DNA from: CAZUHK01 sp964620345
GTDB lineage: Bacteria; Planctomycetota; Phycisphaerae; Phycisphaerales; Zrk34
Assembly: GCA_964620345.1 (NCBI GenBank)
Contig: CAZUHK010000139.1
Span: 1 to 8,914, forward strand
DNA: 8,914 nucleotides
Direction: 5' to 3'
A program made the position numbers and the translations under genes. The notes under the pieces are model-generated. The model did no database searches, had not been told where the DNA came from, and saw only the letters and a program-made list of their open reading frames with translations. Position 1 is the first letter of the stretch, and every line of letters begins with the position of its first letter. Below are positions 1 to 6,681 of this stretch, one piece after another.

Positions 1-1857
1 GCCCAGGAAGTCCATCTTGAGCAGGCCGACCTTCTCGCACGTCGGGCCGTCCCATTGGGTGATCACGTCATCGCTGCCCGCGGCCTTGTAGAGCGGGACG
101 ATGTTGTCCAGCGGCTCGGTGGCCAGCACCACGCCCGCGGCGTGAACCGAGGCGTGGCGCGCCATGTTCTCCAGCTTGCGCGCCGTGTCGATCAGTTGCC
201 GAATCTGCGGGTTCGCGTCGTAGTCCTTCTTCAGCTCGGGTTCTTTCTCCAGCGCGTCGGCGAGGGTGATCTTCAGCTCATCGGGCACGAGCTTGGCGAT
301 GCGGTTGACCTCGGGGATGGGGATGTTCATCACCCGGCCGACGTCGCGGATCGCCGCGCGGGCCTTGAGCGTGCCGAACGTGATGATCTGCGCCACGTAG
401 CCGTACTTCTGCCGCACGTACTCGATGATCTCGCCGCGGCCGTCCTGGCACAGGTCGATGTCGATGTCGGGGTACTCAGCCCGATCCGGGTCGGTGAACC
501 GCTCGAACAGCAGGCCGTACTTCACCGGGCAGGCGTTGCTCAGGCCCAGCACGTAGCCGACCATCGTGCCCACGCCCGACCCGCGCGCGTTGGCGGGGAT
601 GTCGCGCCGGCGGGCCTCGTTGACGAAGTCCCAGACGATCAGGAAGTAAGCGCTGATGAGCTTGTCGGCGAGGATCGTCAGCTCCCGGTCCAGCCGGGCG
701 CGGATCTCATCGGTGATGCCCTCATCGCCGTACCGCCACACCAGCCCCGCCTCGCACAGCTCGCGCAGGGCCTGGTCGCACTGGTCCTTGAGTTCCTCGG
801 CCGATTCGCTGTCTTCGCCGGCGTTGTAGGGCTGAAGCTGATAGCGGGCGCAGAACCGTTGGAACCATTCCGACGAGCCGCGCGGCGCCTGCTCGTCGCT
901 CGCCGCCGGCTCATCGCGCTTGACGATCTTCACCACAGGCGCGTGGTTGGCGAAGCGGAGCTCGACGTTGCAGCGGTCGGCGATCCGGCGGGTGTTGGCC
1001 ATCGCCTCGTCCCCGGCGCCTTCGAGGTAGCCGTCGAACAGCGCCGCCATCTCATCGGGGCTTTTGACGTACAGGTCCGCCGGGTACCTCATCCGCTGCT
1101 GATCGTCCTTGATCTTGCCGGTCGAAATGCAGATCAGCGAATCGTGCGCATCGTGGTCCTCGGCCAGCAGGAAGTGAGCGTCGTTGTCGCAGACCAGCGG
1201 CAGGTCCAGCTCGCGCGCCAGCTTCACCAGCCAGGGGTTGATGACCTCCTGCTCGTTGATGTGCCGCTGCAGCTCGATGTAGAAGCGCGGCTCGCCGGCG
1301 TCGTTCGCGCCGAACGTCCGCGCGTGCCACTTGGCCTCGGCGACCGCCGCGGCCCAGCGGGATGGATCCTGATTCTTGGCGAACTCGACCAGGTGCCGCG
1401 CGATCGACGAGCCCAGGTGGCCGTTGATCGCGATCAGCCCGTCGCCCCGCTGCTCGAGCGTGGTCTTGTCCATGCGCGGCTTGTAGTAGAAGCCGTTTAG
1501 AAACGCATCGCTGCTGAGCTTGAGCAGGTTGGCCCAGCCGGTCTCGTTCTCGGCCAGGAGCACCAGGTGATCGCCGCCGTCTTTCTCGCCGGTGTAGGTG
1601 CGGTCGCGCCGGTCGCCGTGGGCGACGTAGCCCTCGATGCCGAGGATGGGCTTGATGCCCGCGGCCCGGGCCTTGGCGTAGAACTCCATGGCGCCGTGCA
1701 GGTTGCCGTGGTCGGTCACGGCCACGGTGTCCATGCCCAGCGCGGCGACGCGATCGATCAGCTTGTCGATGCGGTTGGCGCCGTCGAGCAGGGAGTATTC
1801 ACTGTGCAGGTGCAGGTGAACAAAGCCGGCGGGTGCGGGTGCGGGGGCGTGGGCCAT
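1..1857 (-). CDS. dnaE: DNA polymerase III subunit alpha, N-terminal 619 residues (partial, runs off left edge)
   Basis: This is the replicative DNA polymerase, which acts in the cytoplasm at the replication fork. The frame is open from an ATG at 1857 to base 1 and gives 619 residues of a protein usually about 1150-1250 long. The N-terminal PHP domain is plain: HLHLHSEYSLLDGA at 14-27, TDHGN at 48-52, E75, H97 and NDAHF at 225-229. Its metal-binding histidines look complete, unlike E. coli DnaE where they are eroded. The palm begins with ARGSGVG at 424-430 and PDIDIDL at 463-469, which holds the first catalytic aspartates. KMDFLG at 614-619 gives the third one, D616. About 60 residues (303-363), acidic and Ser/Glu-rich, separate the NVELRF strand from the LRELC helix, longer than usual. 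The start is supported by GGAG 8 nt upstream. The gene is divergent from the hydrolase gene. Identification is firm; possible PHP exonuclease activity is inference. Confidence 0.97.
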   Translation of the reverse strand, partial: MAHAPAPAPAGFVHLHLHSEYSLLDGANRIDKLIDRVAALGMDTVAVTDHGNLHGAMEFYAKARAAGIKPILGIEGYVAHGDRRDRTYTGEKDGGDHLVLLAENETGWANLLKLSSDAFLNGFYYKPRMDKTTLEQRGDGLIAINGHLGSSIARHLVEFAKNQDPSRWAAAVAEAKWHARTFGANDAGEPRFYIELQRHINEQEVINPWLVKLARELDLPLVCDNDAHFLLAEDHDAHDSLICISTGKIKDDQQRMRYPADLYVKSPDEMAALFDGYLEGAGDEAMANTRRIADRCNVELRFANHAPVVKIVKRDEPAASDEQAPRGSSEWFQRFCARYQLQPYNAGEDSESAEELKDQCDQALRELCEAGLVWRYGDEGITDEIRARLDRELTILADKLISAYFLIVWDFVNEARRRDIPANARGSGVGTMVGYVLGLSNACPVKYGLLFERFTDPDRAEYPDIDIDLCQDGRGEIIEYVRQKYGYVAQIITFGTLKARAAIRDVGRVMNIPIPEVNRIAKLVPDELKITLADALEKEPELKKDYDANPQIRQLIDTARKLENMARHASVHAAGVVLATEPLDNIVPLYKAAGSDDVITQWDGPTCEKVGLLKMDFLG

Positions 1858-1865
1858 CCGTGGCG

Positions 1866-1869
1866 CTCC
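1866..1869 (-). promoter_or_regulatory. Ribosome binding site of dnaE
   Basis: GGAG on the minus strand, 8 nt before the ATG at 1857. It fixes the start just ahead of the short Ala/Pro-rich leader MAHAPAPAPAG and the PHP domain. Confidence 0.7.
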
Positions 1870-1934
1870 GGGGCAAGGCGTGCGATGGGTTTTGCGTACT
1901 CGACCCGTCCAATCGGATCGTCCTTGCTAGCATA

Positions 1935-1960
1935 CGGGTTTCCTGGACTTTGGAAACCCG
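1935..1960. repeat. Perfect inverted repeat between dnaE and the hydrolase gene
   Basis: The arm CGGGTTTCC (1935-1943) is repeated exactly as its reverse complement GGAAACCCG (1952-1960) around an 8-nt spacer. It lies in the 139-bp region between two divergent genes, so it cannot be a shared terminator. It could be an operator or a leader hairpin. Just to its left lies the 8-bp palindrome TGCTAGCA (1925-1932), which overlaps weak -10-like hexamers on both strands (TAGCAT on plus at 1928-1933, TATGCT on minus at 1929-1934). Nothing shows which protein, if any, binds here. Confidence 0.6.
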
Positions 1961-1982
1961 GACAGAGCCCAAACTTTCACTC

Positions 1983-1986
1983 GGAG
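1983..1986 (+). promoter_or_regulatory. Ribosome binding site deciding a TTG start
   Basis: GGAG lies 10 nt before the TTG at 1997. No in-frame ATG lies nearby upstream, and the next residues are already conserved-looking hydrolase sequence, so TTG is the best start. Confidence 0.55.
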
Positions 1987-1996
1987 TGCAACTCGA

Positions 1997-2800
1997 TTGT
2001 CAGACACGAGTAAGACGATTCGACTTTGGCCCGCGGGCTGCCCGCACGGTGAGCCGTTCAAGTTCGGCGTGCCGCGGCTGGAGGTGTTTGAGCCGGCACA
2101 CCGCGCCGATGCGCCGCGTGCGATGGTGATCGTGCTGCCGGGCGGGGGCTACGGCAACCTCGCACCGCACGAGGGGGCGCCGTTCGCCGAGCTGTTCGCC
2201 GCCGCGGGCATCGTCGGCGCGGTGTGCTACTACCGCGTGTCGCCCCACCGCTGGCCGCGGCCCTACGCCGACGCCGCCCGGGCGGTGCGACTGGTCCGCG
2301 CGACGGCCGAACAACTGCACATCGACCCCAATCGCGTCGGCGTGCTCGGCTTCTCCGCCGGCGGGCACAACGCGATCACCCTCGCCACCCAACCCGACGT
2401 CCACCACGATGAGCACGACGACCTGGTCGGCATCCACTCCGCCCGGCCGGACCGGCTGATGCTCGGCTACCCGGTCGTCTCGTTCGGCGACCACGGCCAC
2501 GCCGGGGGGTCATGCCAGTCGCTGCTGGGGCCCGACGCAAGCGACGAGCAGAAGCGGGCGCTGTCCGGCGAGTTGCACGTGGACGAACACACGCCGCCGA
2601 CGTTCATCTTCCACACCGCCGACGACCCGGCGGTGCCGGTGAGCAACGCGCTGCACTTCGCGCTGGCGTGCGAGAAGCACGGCGTGCCGATCGCGCTGCA
2701 CGTGTACCCCCACGGCCGCCATGGCGTGGGGCTCGCGGCCGACGACCCGGCGCTGCGCGGCTGGCCGCGGCTCATGCTCGAATGGCTGGCCAGCGGGTAG
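1997..2800 (+). CDS. Alpha/beta hydrolase, acetylxylan-esterase-like
   Basis: A 267-residue serine hydrolase without signal peptide or membrane helix, so probably cytoplasmic. The fold's landmarks appear in order: the oxyanion-hole segment VIVLPGGGYG (44-53), a YYRVSP strand end (78-83), the nucleophile elbow GFSAGGH (118-124, Ser120), an acid in HTADDPAVPVS (206-216, D210 or D209), and the catalytic His in YPHGRHGVGL (237-246, His242). The family includes esterases that remove acetyl groups from xylan or other sugars, and many members of unknown substrate, so the exact ester is not known. It starts with TTG, supported by GGAG 10 nt upstream. It is divergent from dnaE and convergent with bioA (18-nt gap), so it is probably a single-gene unit. 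The stretch DVHHDEHDDLVGIHSARPD (134-152) is a His/Asp-rich lid-like loop. A pimeloyl-ester hydrolase role beside bioA was considered, but the sequence type argues against it. Confidence 0.88.
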   Translation: MSDTSKTIRLWPAGCPHGEPFKFGVPRLEVFEPAHRADAPRAMVIVLPGGGYGNLAPHEGAPFAELFAAAGIVGAVCYYRVSPHRWPRPYADAARAVRLVRATAEQLHIDPNRVGVLGFSAGGHNAITLATQPDVHHDEHDDLVGIHSARPDRLMLGYPVVSFGDHGHAGGSCQSLLGPDASDEQKRALSGELHVDEHTPPTFIFHTADDPAVPVSNALHFALACEKHGVPIALHVYPHGRHGVGLAADDPALRGWPRLMLEWLASG

Positions 2801-2818
2801 ATCCGGCGCTCGGGCCAT

Positions 2819-4276
2819 TCACAACCGGCCGATCTGTTCGACCACCACCGCGGCCAGCGTGTCCAGGTGCGCGTCGTTGATCGACAGCGGCGGCATGAGC
2901 ACGACCACATCGCCCAGCGGCCGGACGATCACGCCGTGCTCCAGCGCGGCGCGGCACACATCGTACCCCAGCCGCCGCGGCGGGTCGGGCGCGGCCGTCT
3001 CGCCGAAGTCGCCCAGCGCACTGCCGCCGCCCGGGGCCTGCGACCCGGCCAGCCACGACTTGCCGGCCGCGGCGCCCGGCTCGGCCAGCTCGATGCCGAC
3101 CATCAGGCCGCACTGGCGCACGTCGGCAACGCAGGGATAGCGGGCGCCGTCGCGCAGCGGGTCGAGTCGGCGGGCCAACCGCTGGGCGCGCCGCCGCACG
3201 CCGGCCAGCACATCGTCGGCCGCGAACAGGTCCAGCGACGCCAGCGCCGCGGCAGCGGCCAACGGATTGCCCGTGTAGGTGTGGCCGTGGTACAGCGTGC
3301 GGAACTCGTGCAGCTCGCCCTCGAACGCCTCGGCGATCCGCCGCGTGGCGAGCGTCGCGGCCAGCGGCAGGTACCCGCCGGTGATGCCCTTGCCCAGGGC
3401 CATGAGGTCCGGCTCGACGCCCTCGTGTTCGCAGGCGAACATCGTGCCGGTTCGGCCAAAGCCCGTGGCGACCTCATCGGCGATCAGCAGCGTGCCGTGC
3501 TCGCGACACAGCCGCTGCACGCCCGCGAGGTAGCCCGGCGGCTGCATCACCATCCCCGCCGCGCCCTGCACCCGCGGCTCGACGACCACGCCGGCGCAGC
3601 GATCGCCCAGCTTGTCCAGCCGTGTCGCCATCGCCCGCAGGGCCGCGTCGCACGCCTGCGCGCACGCGGCTTCATCTTCAAGCGGCCACTTGCCATCGGC
3701 TGAGCCGCGAGCGGCAGCGACGCGCGGCGGATCGACGAATTCGGTGTGGAACACCATCGGCTTGAACGGCCGATGAAACAGCTCGCTGTAGCCGATCGAC
3801 ATCGCGGCGGTGGTGTCGCCGTGGTACGCGCCGGACAGCGCGATGAACGTGTCGCGCCGCGGTTGGCCGGTGTGAAACCAGTAGCCGATGGCCATCTTGA
3901 ACGCGACCTCGGTCGCCGTGGCGCCGCTGTCGGAATAGAACACCTGCGTCAGCTCACCCGGCGCGATCTGGGCCAGCCGGGCGGCCAACTCCGTCGCCGG
4001 CACGTTGGCCTGGCCGAGCATCGTCACGTGCGCCACGCGGTCGAGCTGGTCGCGGATCGCCGCGTCGATCGCCGGCACCCGGTGGCCGTGTACGTTGCAC
4101 CACACGCTGGCGATGCCGTCGATGTAGCGATTGCCGCGCGCGTCGATCAGTTCATCGCCCGCCGCGGCCTGGATGATCAGCGGCTCGTGCTGCCGCCACT
4201 GCCGCATCGGCGTGAACGGATGCCACACGTGCGCGTGATCGAGCGCGGCCAACCGCTTGCGCGTCGCTTCATCCAT
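2819..4276 (-). CDS. bioA: Adenosylmethionine--8-amino-7-oxononanoate aminotransferase (biotin synthesis)
   Basis: A PLP-dependent class III aminotransferase of 485 residues that converts 8-amino-7-oxononanoate (KAPA) to 7,8-diaminopelargonate, in the cytoplasm. Signatures: HVWHPFTPM (16-24), SVWCNVHGH (57-65), GAYHGDT (149-155), IADEVATGFGRTG (265-277, Asp267 for the PLP ring nitrogen), ALGKGITGG (293-301, Lys296 forms the Schiff base), YHGHTYTGNPLA (329-340) and the C-terminal VIVRPLGDVVVLMPPLSI (449-466), which is typical of BioA. An additional stretch at about 400-434, rich in Gly, Ala, Ser and Pro, stands where the family normally has a short loop, making the protein some 30 residues longer than usual. 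No other bio gene is in the window, so it is an orphan here. It is divergent from the dioxygenase gene. The ribosome-binding site is weak (TTAGG before ATG). Amino donor is SAM in most of the family; lysine is possible in some. Confidence 0.96.
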   Translation of the reverse strand: MDEATRKRLAALDHAHVWHPFTPMRQWRQHEPLIIQAAAGDELIDARGNRYIDGIASVWCNVHGHRVPAIDAAIRDQLDRVAHVTMLGQANVPATELAARLAQIAPGELTQVFYSDSGATATEVAFKMAIGYWFHTGQPRRDTFIALSGAYHGDTTAAMSIGYSELFHRPFKPMVFHTEFVDPPRVAAARGSADGKWPLEDEAACAQACDAALRAMATRLDKLGDRCAGVVVEPRVQGAAGMVMQPPGYLAGVQRLCREHGTLLIADEVATGFGRTGTMFACEHEGVEPDLMALGKGITGGYLPLAATLATRRIAEAFEGELHEFRTLYHGHTYTGNPLAAAAALASLDLFAADDVLAGVRRRAQRLARRLDPLRDGARYPCVADVRQCGLMVGIELAEPGAAAGKSWLAGSQAPGGGSALGDFGETAAPDPPRRLGYDVCRAALEHGVIVRPLGDVVVLMPPLSINDAHLDTLAAVVVEQIGRL

Positions 4277-4292
4277 GCGGCCAACCTAACGC

Positions 4293-4339
4293 CAAGTCGC
4301 CTCGATGACCAAGCGGCCGGCCTTGGGCAGCAAGTCGCC
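4293..4339. repeat. Pair of 9-bp direct repeats in the bioA/dioxygenase divergent region
   Basis: CAAGTCGCC occurs at 4293-4301 and again at 4331-4339, start to start 38 bp. The pair lies just before the TATAAT box of the plus-strand gene. It may be an operator pair or coincidence in GC-rich DNA. Confidence 0.3.
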
Positions 4340-4350
4340 GCACGGCACGA

Positions 4351-4356
4351 TATAAT
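4351..4356 (+). promoter_or_regulatory. Consensus -10 box (TATAAT) for the dioxygenase gene
   Basis: A perfect TATAAT in GC-rich surroundings, 29 nt before the ATG at 4386. No good -35 hexamer lies 16-18 bp upstream; TTGGGC at 4323-4328 is 22 bp away. The same AT-rich island reads ATTATA on the minus strand and might also serve bioA. Confidence 0.5.
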
Positions 4357-4372
4357 CGCGACAATCATCCTC

Positions 4373-4378
4373 AGGAGG
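4373..4378 (+). promoter_or_regulatory. Strong ribosome binding site (AGGAGG)
   Basis: Full AGGAGG, 7 nt before the ATG at 4386. It selects this start over the in-frame ATG at residue 21. Confidence 0.85.
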
Positions 4379-4385
4379 CAGAACC

Positions 4386-5327
4386 ATGAGCAGCAGTCGG
4401 ACCACGCCGCAGACGATCGATCGACCCGCCGCGCCGCCGAGCGACATGGACATCTACCAGTTCGACCTCAACGGATTCCTCGTGCTGCGACAGGCCCTGA
4501 GCGCCGACGAGGTCGCCGCGTGCAACGGCGCGCTGGACCAGATGCTGTCGCTCGACCCGCCGCTGGCCCACGGCCAGTGGTTCGGGGCGGTGCATGCTCA
4601 CACCTACTCGGGCACCGAGGGGATCAACCTGCAACAGATCTACGAAGCCGGCGAGCCGTTCGAGCGGCTGATCGATCACCCGTCGTGGATCGAGAAGGTC
4701 AAGCACTTCGTCGGCGGACAGGACGGCTTCGACGCCATGCACGGCCCGCTGTTCATCGATGAGAACTTCGCGAGCATCCGCGGGCCCGGCGATGCGATCG
4801 GCATTCACTCCGGCGGGGCCGACCGCGTCAAACGCACGCAGTTCCGCTATTACGATGGCAAGTTCTTCTGCGGTCAGGTGAACATCCTCATGGCGCTGAC
4901 CGACATCGGCCCGGGCGACGGGGGGACGATGCTCATCCCCGGCTCGCACAAGTCCAACTTCCAGCACCCGCAGCGCGAACAGTTCTTCCTTGGCCGCGGC
5001 GAGAAGCCCGGAGCCGATGGCATGGTCGGCGCGATCGAGGTGCACATGAAGGCCGGCGATGCGCTGCTGTTCGTCGATGCGATCATGCACGGCTCGGCGA
5101 TGCGGACCAATGAAGGCCAGCGCCGCATCTGCGTCTACCGCTACGGCGCATCGTGGGGCAACTTCCGCCACCCCTACTACCCTTCTGACGAGCTGCTCGA
5201 ACGCCTCACGCCCCCGCGGCGCCAGATCGTCCTGCCCCAGCAGCCGATCAAGCGCCAGCCCAACCGCAAGGCCGGCTACCCCGATCCGCCGCACGCGATC
5301 GAGACCCGCGACTACCGCGGGGGCTGA
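4386..5327 (+). CDS. Phytanoyl-CoA dioxygenase (PhyH) family protein, HxG subtype
   Basis: A 313-residue protein of the PhyH group of Fe(II)/2-oxoglutarate-dependent oxygenases, cytoplasmic, with no signal peptide. The N-terminal FDLNGFLVLRQALSADEV (26-43) is the usual entry helix and strand. The iron-site region reads GIHSGGADR (139-147), so the proximal His141 is followed by Ser-Gly where the classical motif is His-x-Asp. The core ALTDIGPGDGGTMLIPGSHK (170-189) is highly typical, the distal ligand is His235 in IMHGSAM (233-239), and Arg246 or Arg247 is placed to bind 2-oxoglutarate. The C-terminus (275-313) is Pro/Arg-rich. Bacterial relatives with an H-x-G motif are numerous but their substrates are largely unknown, so reaction and substrate are left open. 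It has its own -10 box and an excellent ribosome-binding site and stands alone between divergent bioA and the coiled-coil gene. Confidence 0.88.
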   Translation: MSSSRTTPQTIDRPAAPPSDMDIYQFDLNGFLVLRQALSADEVAACNGALDQMLSLDPPLAHGQWFGAVHAHTYSGTEGINLQQIYEAGEPFERLIDHPSWIEKVKHFVGGQDGFDAMHGPLFIDENFASIRGPGDAIGIHSGGADRVKRTQFRYYDGKFFCGQVNILMALTDIGPGDGGTMLIPGSHKSNFQHPQREQFFLGRGEKPGADGMVGAIEVHMKAGDALLFVDAIMHGSAMRTNEGQRRICVYRYGASWGNFRHPYYPSDELLERLTPPRRQIVLPQQPIKRQPNRKAGYPDPPHAIETRDYRGG

Positions 5328-5483
5328 CGCCGCCGCGTCGCCGCCATCAGCTCCGGGCGACACGCGAGCAGGATCCATGTGCCGAAAAATTGAAGAAAAC
5401 CCATGCGTTAGCACGGCGGTTGCCTTACAATCGAGGTGTTTAACTGGTTTTGCGTATCGATCAAGACGACAAGGAGGTCGAGC
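5328..5483 (+). promoter_or_regulatory. Intergenic region with candidate promoter for the coiled-coil membrane protein
   Basis: These 156 bp hold no gene. TACAAT at 5426-5431 is a -10-like box 52 nt before the ATG at 5484, again without a clear -35. An A-rich stretch (GAAAAATTGAAGAAAA, 5384-5399) stands out from the GC-rich background and could act as an upstream element. AGGAGG at 5472-5477, 6 nt before the ATG, is the ribosome-binding site and decides the start against an in-frame ATG at 5436. Confidence 0.5.
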
Positions 5484-6575
5484 ATGTCGATGCTGACCGA
5501 AAAACTGGGGCGACTGTTCAAGCGTGGCCGGACCAAAGACGGGCTGGAGGTCGGCGTGCGTGCCGATGCGGGCGACCTGCCGGTGCATCGGATGTCCAAA
5601 CGCGAGCAGCGCGAGGCGACGCTCATGCAGCTCAAGCAGGGCTACGAGGAAGTGACCGAGACGATGAAGTCGCTGCGCAGCCACATGGAAGAGCAGGCGC
5701 GGCGGTCGGATCGTTTGCTGGACCTGATGGAAGGCCTGCCCGACGTGCTGCGGTCGATCCCCGAATCCAACCAGCGCCAGACGCAGGTGCTCCAGGCGAT
5801 GCGCAGCCAGATGGACACGCAGACGCAGACGTCGGAAAGACTTTCGACGGCCCTGACCGAGCTGGCGGGCGCGACCGGCCGGCAGCAGAACGCGCTGGGC
5901 GAGCTGCACAAGCAGATGGAGGCCAGCCGGCAGAGCGGCGAGTCGCTGCGGGATTCGCTGGGCATCCTCTCGGAAACGATGGAGACGATGACCGACGCGA
6001 GCAAGTCGAACGTGGACGCGGTCAACGCGATCGCCCAGCAGACGCGCGACAATCAGAGACACACCGAAGACCTGTACCGCAAGACCCAACGCCAGACGGT
6101 GGTGATGAGCTCGGTGAGCTGGGCGCTGGCGATCGTGGCGCTGGCGGTGGCCGGCTACGTGGCGGTGATGGTGACGCGCGTGGCCGAGCGGCCGGTCGCG
6201 CCGGCGCCGAATGTCGATGCTTCGAGGGGCGAGCGGGCGTCGGTGGCGGACACGCCGGCGCCGGTCGACACCGACGCGGCGGTGCAACCGCCGGTGGATT
6301 CGACACAGCCGGTGCAGTCGGATGAGGCGGCGCCCGCCGATGCGCTCGCCGCGCCCGACGAGCCGATGGCGGCGACCCAGCCGCTGCCGACGGTCGATGA
6401 GGATGAGGTGTTGTACGATCTGCTGGGCCCGGTGCTTGAGCCGGCCGAGGTTGAATCGCCCGCCCCGGATGCTCAGGACCAGCCCGCGCCCGACGCGGCG
6501 CCGGACCAGACTCCCGACGTCCCGGCCGCGCCCCCGGGGCCCGCGACCGCCGGGGCCGAGGCGGACGACGAATGA
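5484..6575 (+). CDS. Coiled-coil protein with one membrane helix and acidic Pro/Ala-rich tail
   Basis: A 363-residue protein I do not recognise as a named family. Seen in order: a short basic amphipathic N-terminus (MLTEKLGRLFKRGR, 3-16), a long helical, Gln/Glu/Ser/Thr-rich region (about 37-205) with regular hydrophobic spacing as in a coiled coil (for example MEEQARRSDRLLDLMEGL at 68-85), one membrane helix (about 208-231, SSVSWALAIVALAVAGYVAVMV) and a C-terminal tail (232-363) rich in Pro, Ala, Asp and Glu with almost no basic residues after 251. There is no cleavable signal peptide. If Arg/Lys before the helix stay in the cytoplasm, the coil is cytoplasmic and the tail is outside. The helical part recalls chemoreceptor signalling coils, but the conserved receptor hairpin tip is absent. 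The start at 5484 is set by AGGAGG 6 nt upstream. A structural or scaffolding role is a guess. Confidence 0.85.
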   Translation: MSMLTEKLGRLFKRGRTKDGLEVGVRADAGDLPVHRMSKREQREATLMQLKQGYEEVTETMKSLRSHMEEQARRSDRLLDLMEGLPDVLRSIPESNQRQTQVLQAMRSQMDTQTQTSERLSTALTELAGATGRQQNALGELHKQMEASRQSGESLRDSLGILSETMETMTDASKSNVDAVNAIAQQTRDNQRHTEDLYRKTQRQTVVMSSVSWALAIVALAVAGYVAVMVTRVAERPVAPAPNVDASRGERASVADTPAPVDTDAAVQPPVDSTQPVQSDEAAPADALAAPDEPMAATQPLPTVDEDEVLYDLLGPVLEPAEVESPAPDAQDQPAPDAAPDQTPDVPAAPPGPATAGAEADDE

Positions 6576-6630
6576 CACCGGCCCGCGCCGCCCGATGACC
6601 ACTCCCGCCTGCGCGCAACGCGAAAACGGT

Positions 6631-6636
6631 TAGACT
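6631..6636 (+). promoter_or_regulatory. Candidate -10 box (TAGACT) for the ZIP transporter gene
   Basis: TAGACT in the context GAAAACGGTTAGACTGATCC, 45 nt before the GTG start at 6682, without a good -35. It sits in the 106-bp gap after the coiled-coil gene, so the transporter probably has its own promoter. GGAG at 6671-6674, 7 nt before the GTG, is its ribosome-binding site. Confidence 0.4.
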
Positions 6637-6681
6637 GATCCGCAACGGCAATCGGCCCCACACCGATGCTGGAGTGCGAAG

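Noticed and set aside
55..1500. A 481-codon plus-strand open frame across dnaE
   Set aside because: It is antisense to the conserved polymerase frame and shows no family features.
1997..2800. The hydrolase as a BioH/BioG-type pimeloyl-ACP methyl ester esterase working with BioA
   Set aside because: Its LPGGGYG and GFSAGGH motifs fit acetylxylan-esterase-like hydrolases, and it lies convergent to bioA, not in an operon with it.
2867..3703. A 278-codon plus-strand open frame across bioA
   Set aside because: Antisense shadow of a firmly identified aminotransferase.
4803..4815. Calling the dioxygenase a halogenase
   Set aside because: H-x-G alone is not enough; many PhyH-like proteins of unknown role share it, and no halogenated-product pathway genes are nearby.
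5305..5321. CCCGCG/CGCGGG hairpin at the end of the dioxygenase gene as a terminator
   Set aside because: The 6-bp stem lies inside the coding sequence, has no T run after it, and is easily formed by chance in such GC-rich DNA.
4371..6602. A 743-codon open frame on the minus strand, antisense to the dioxygenase and coiled-coil genes
   Set aside because: It spans two well-supported plus-strand genes and their gap. Its translation is Arg/Leu/His/Val-rich repetition without a domain, as expected from the antisense of GC-rich coding DNA.
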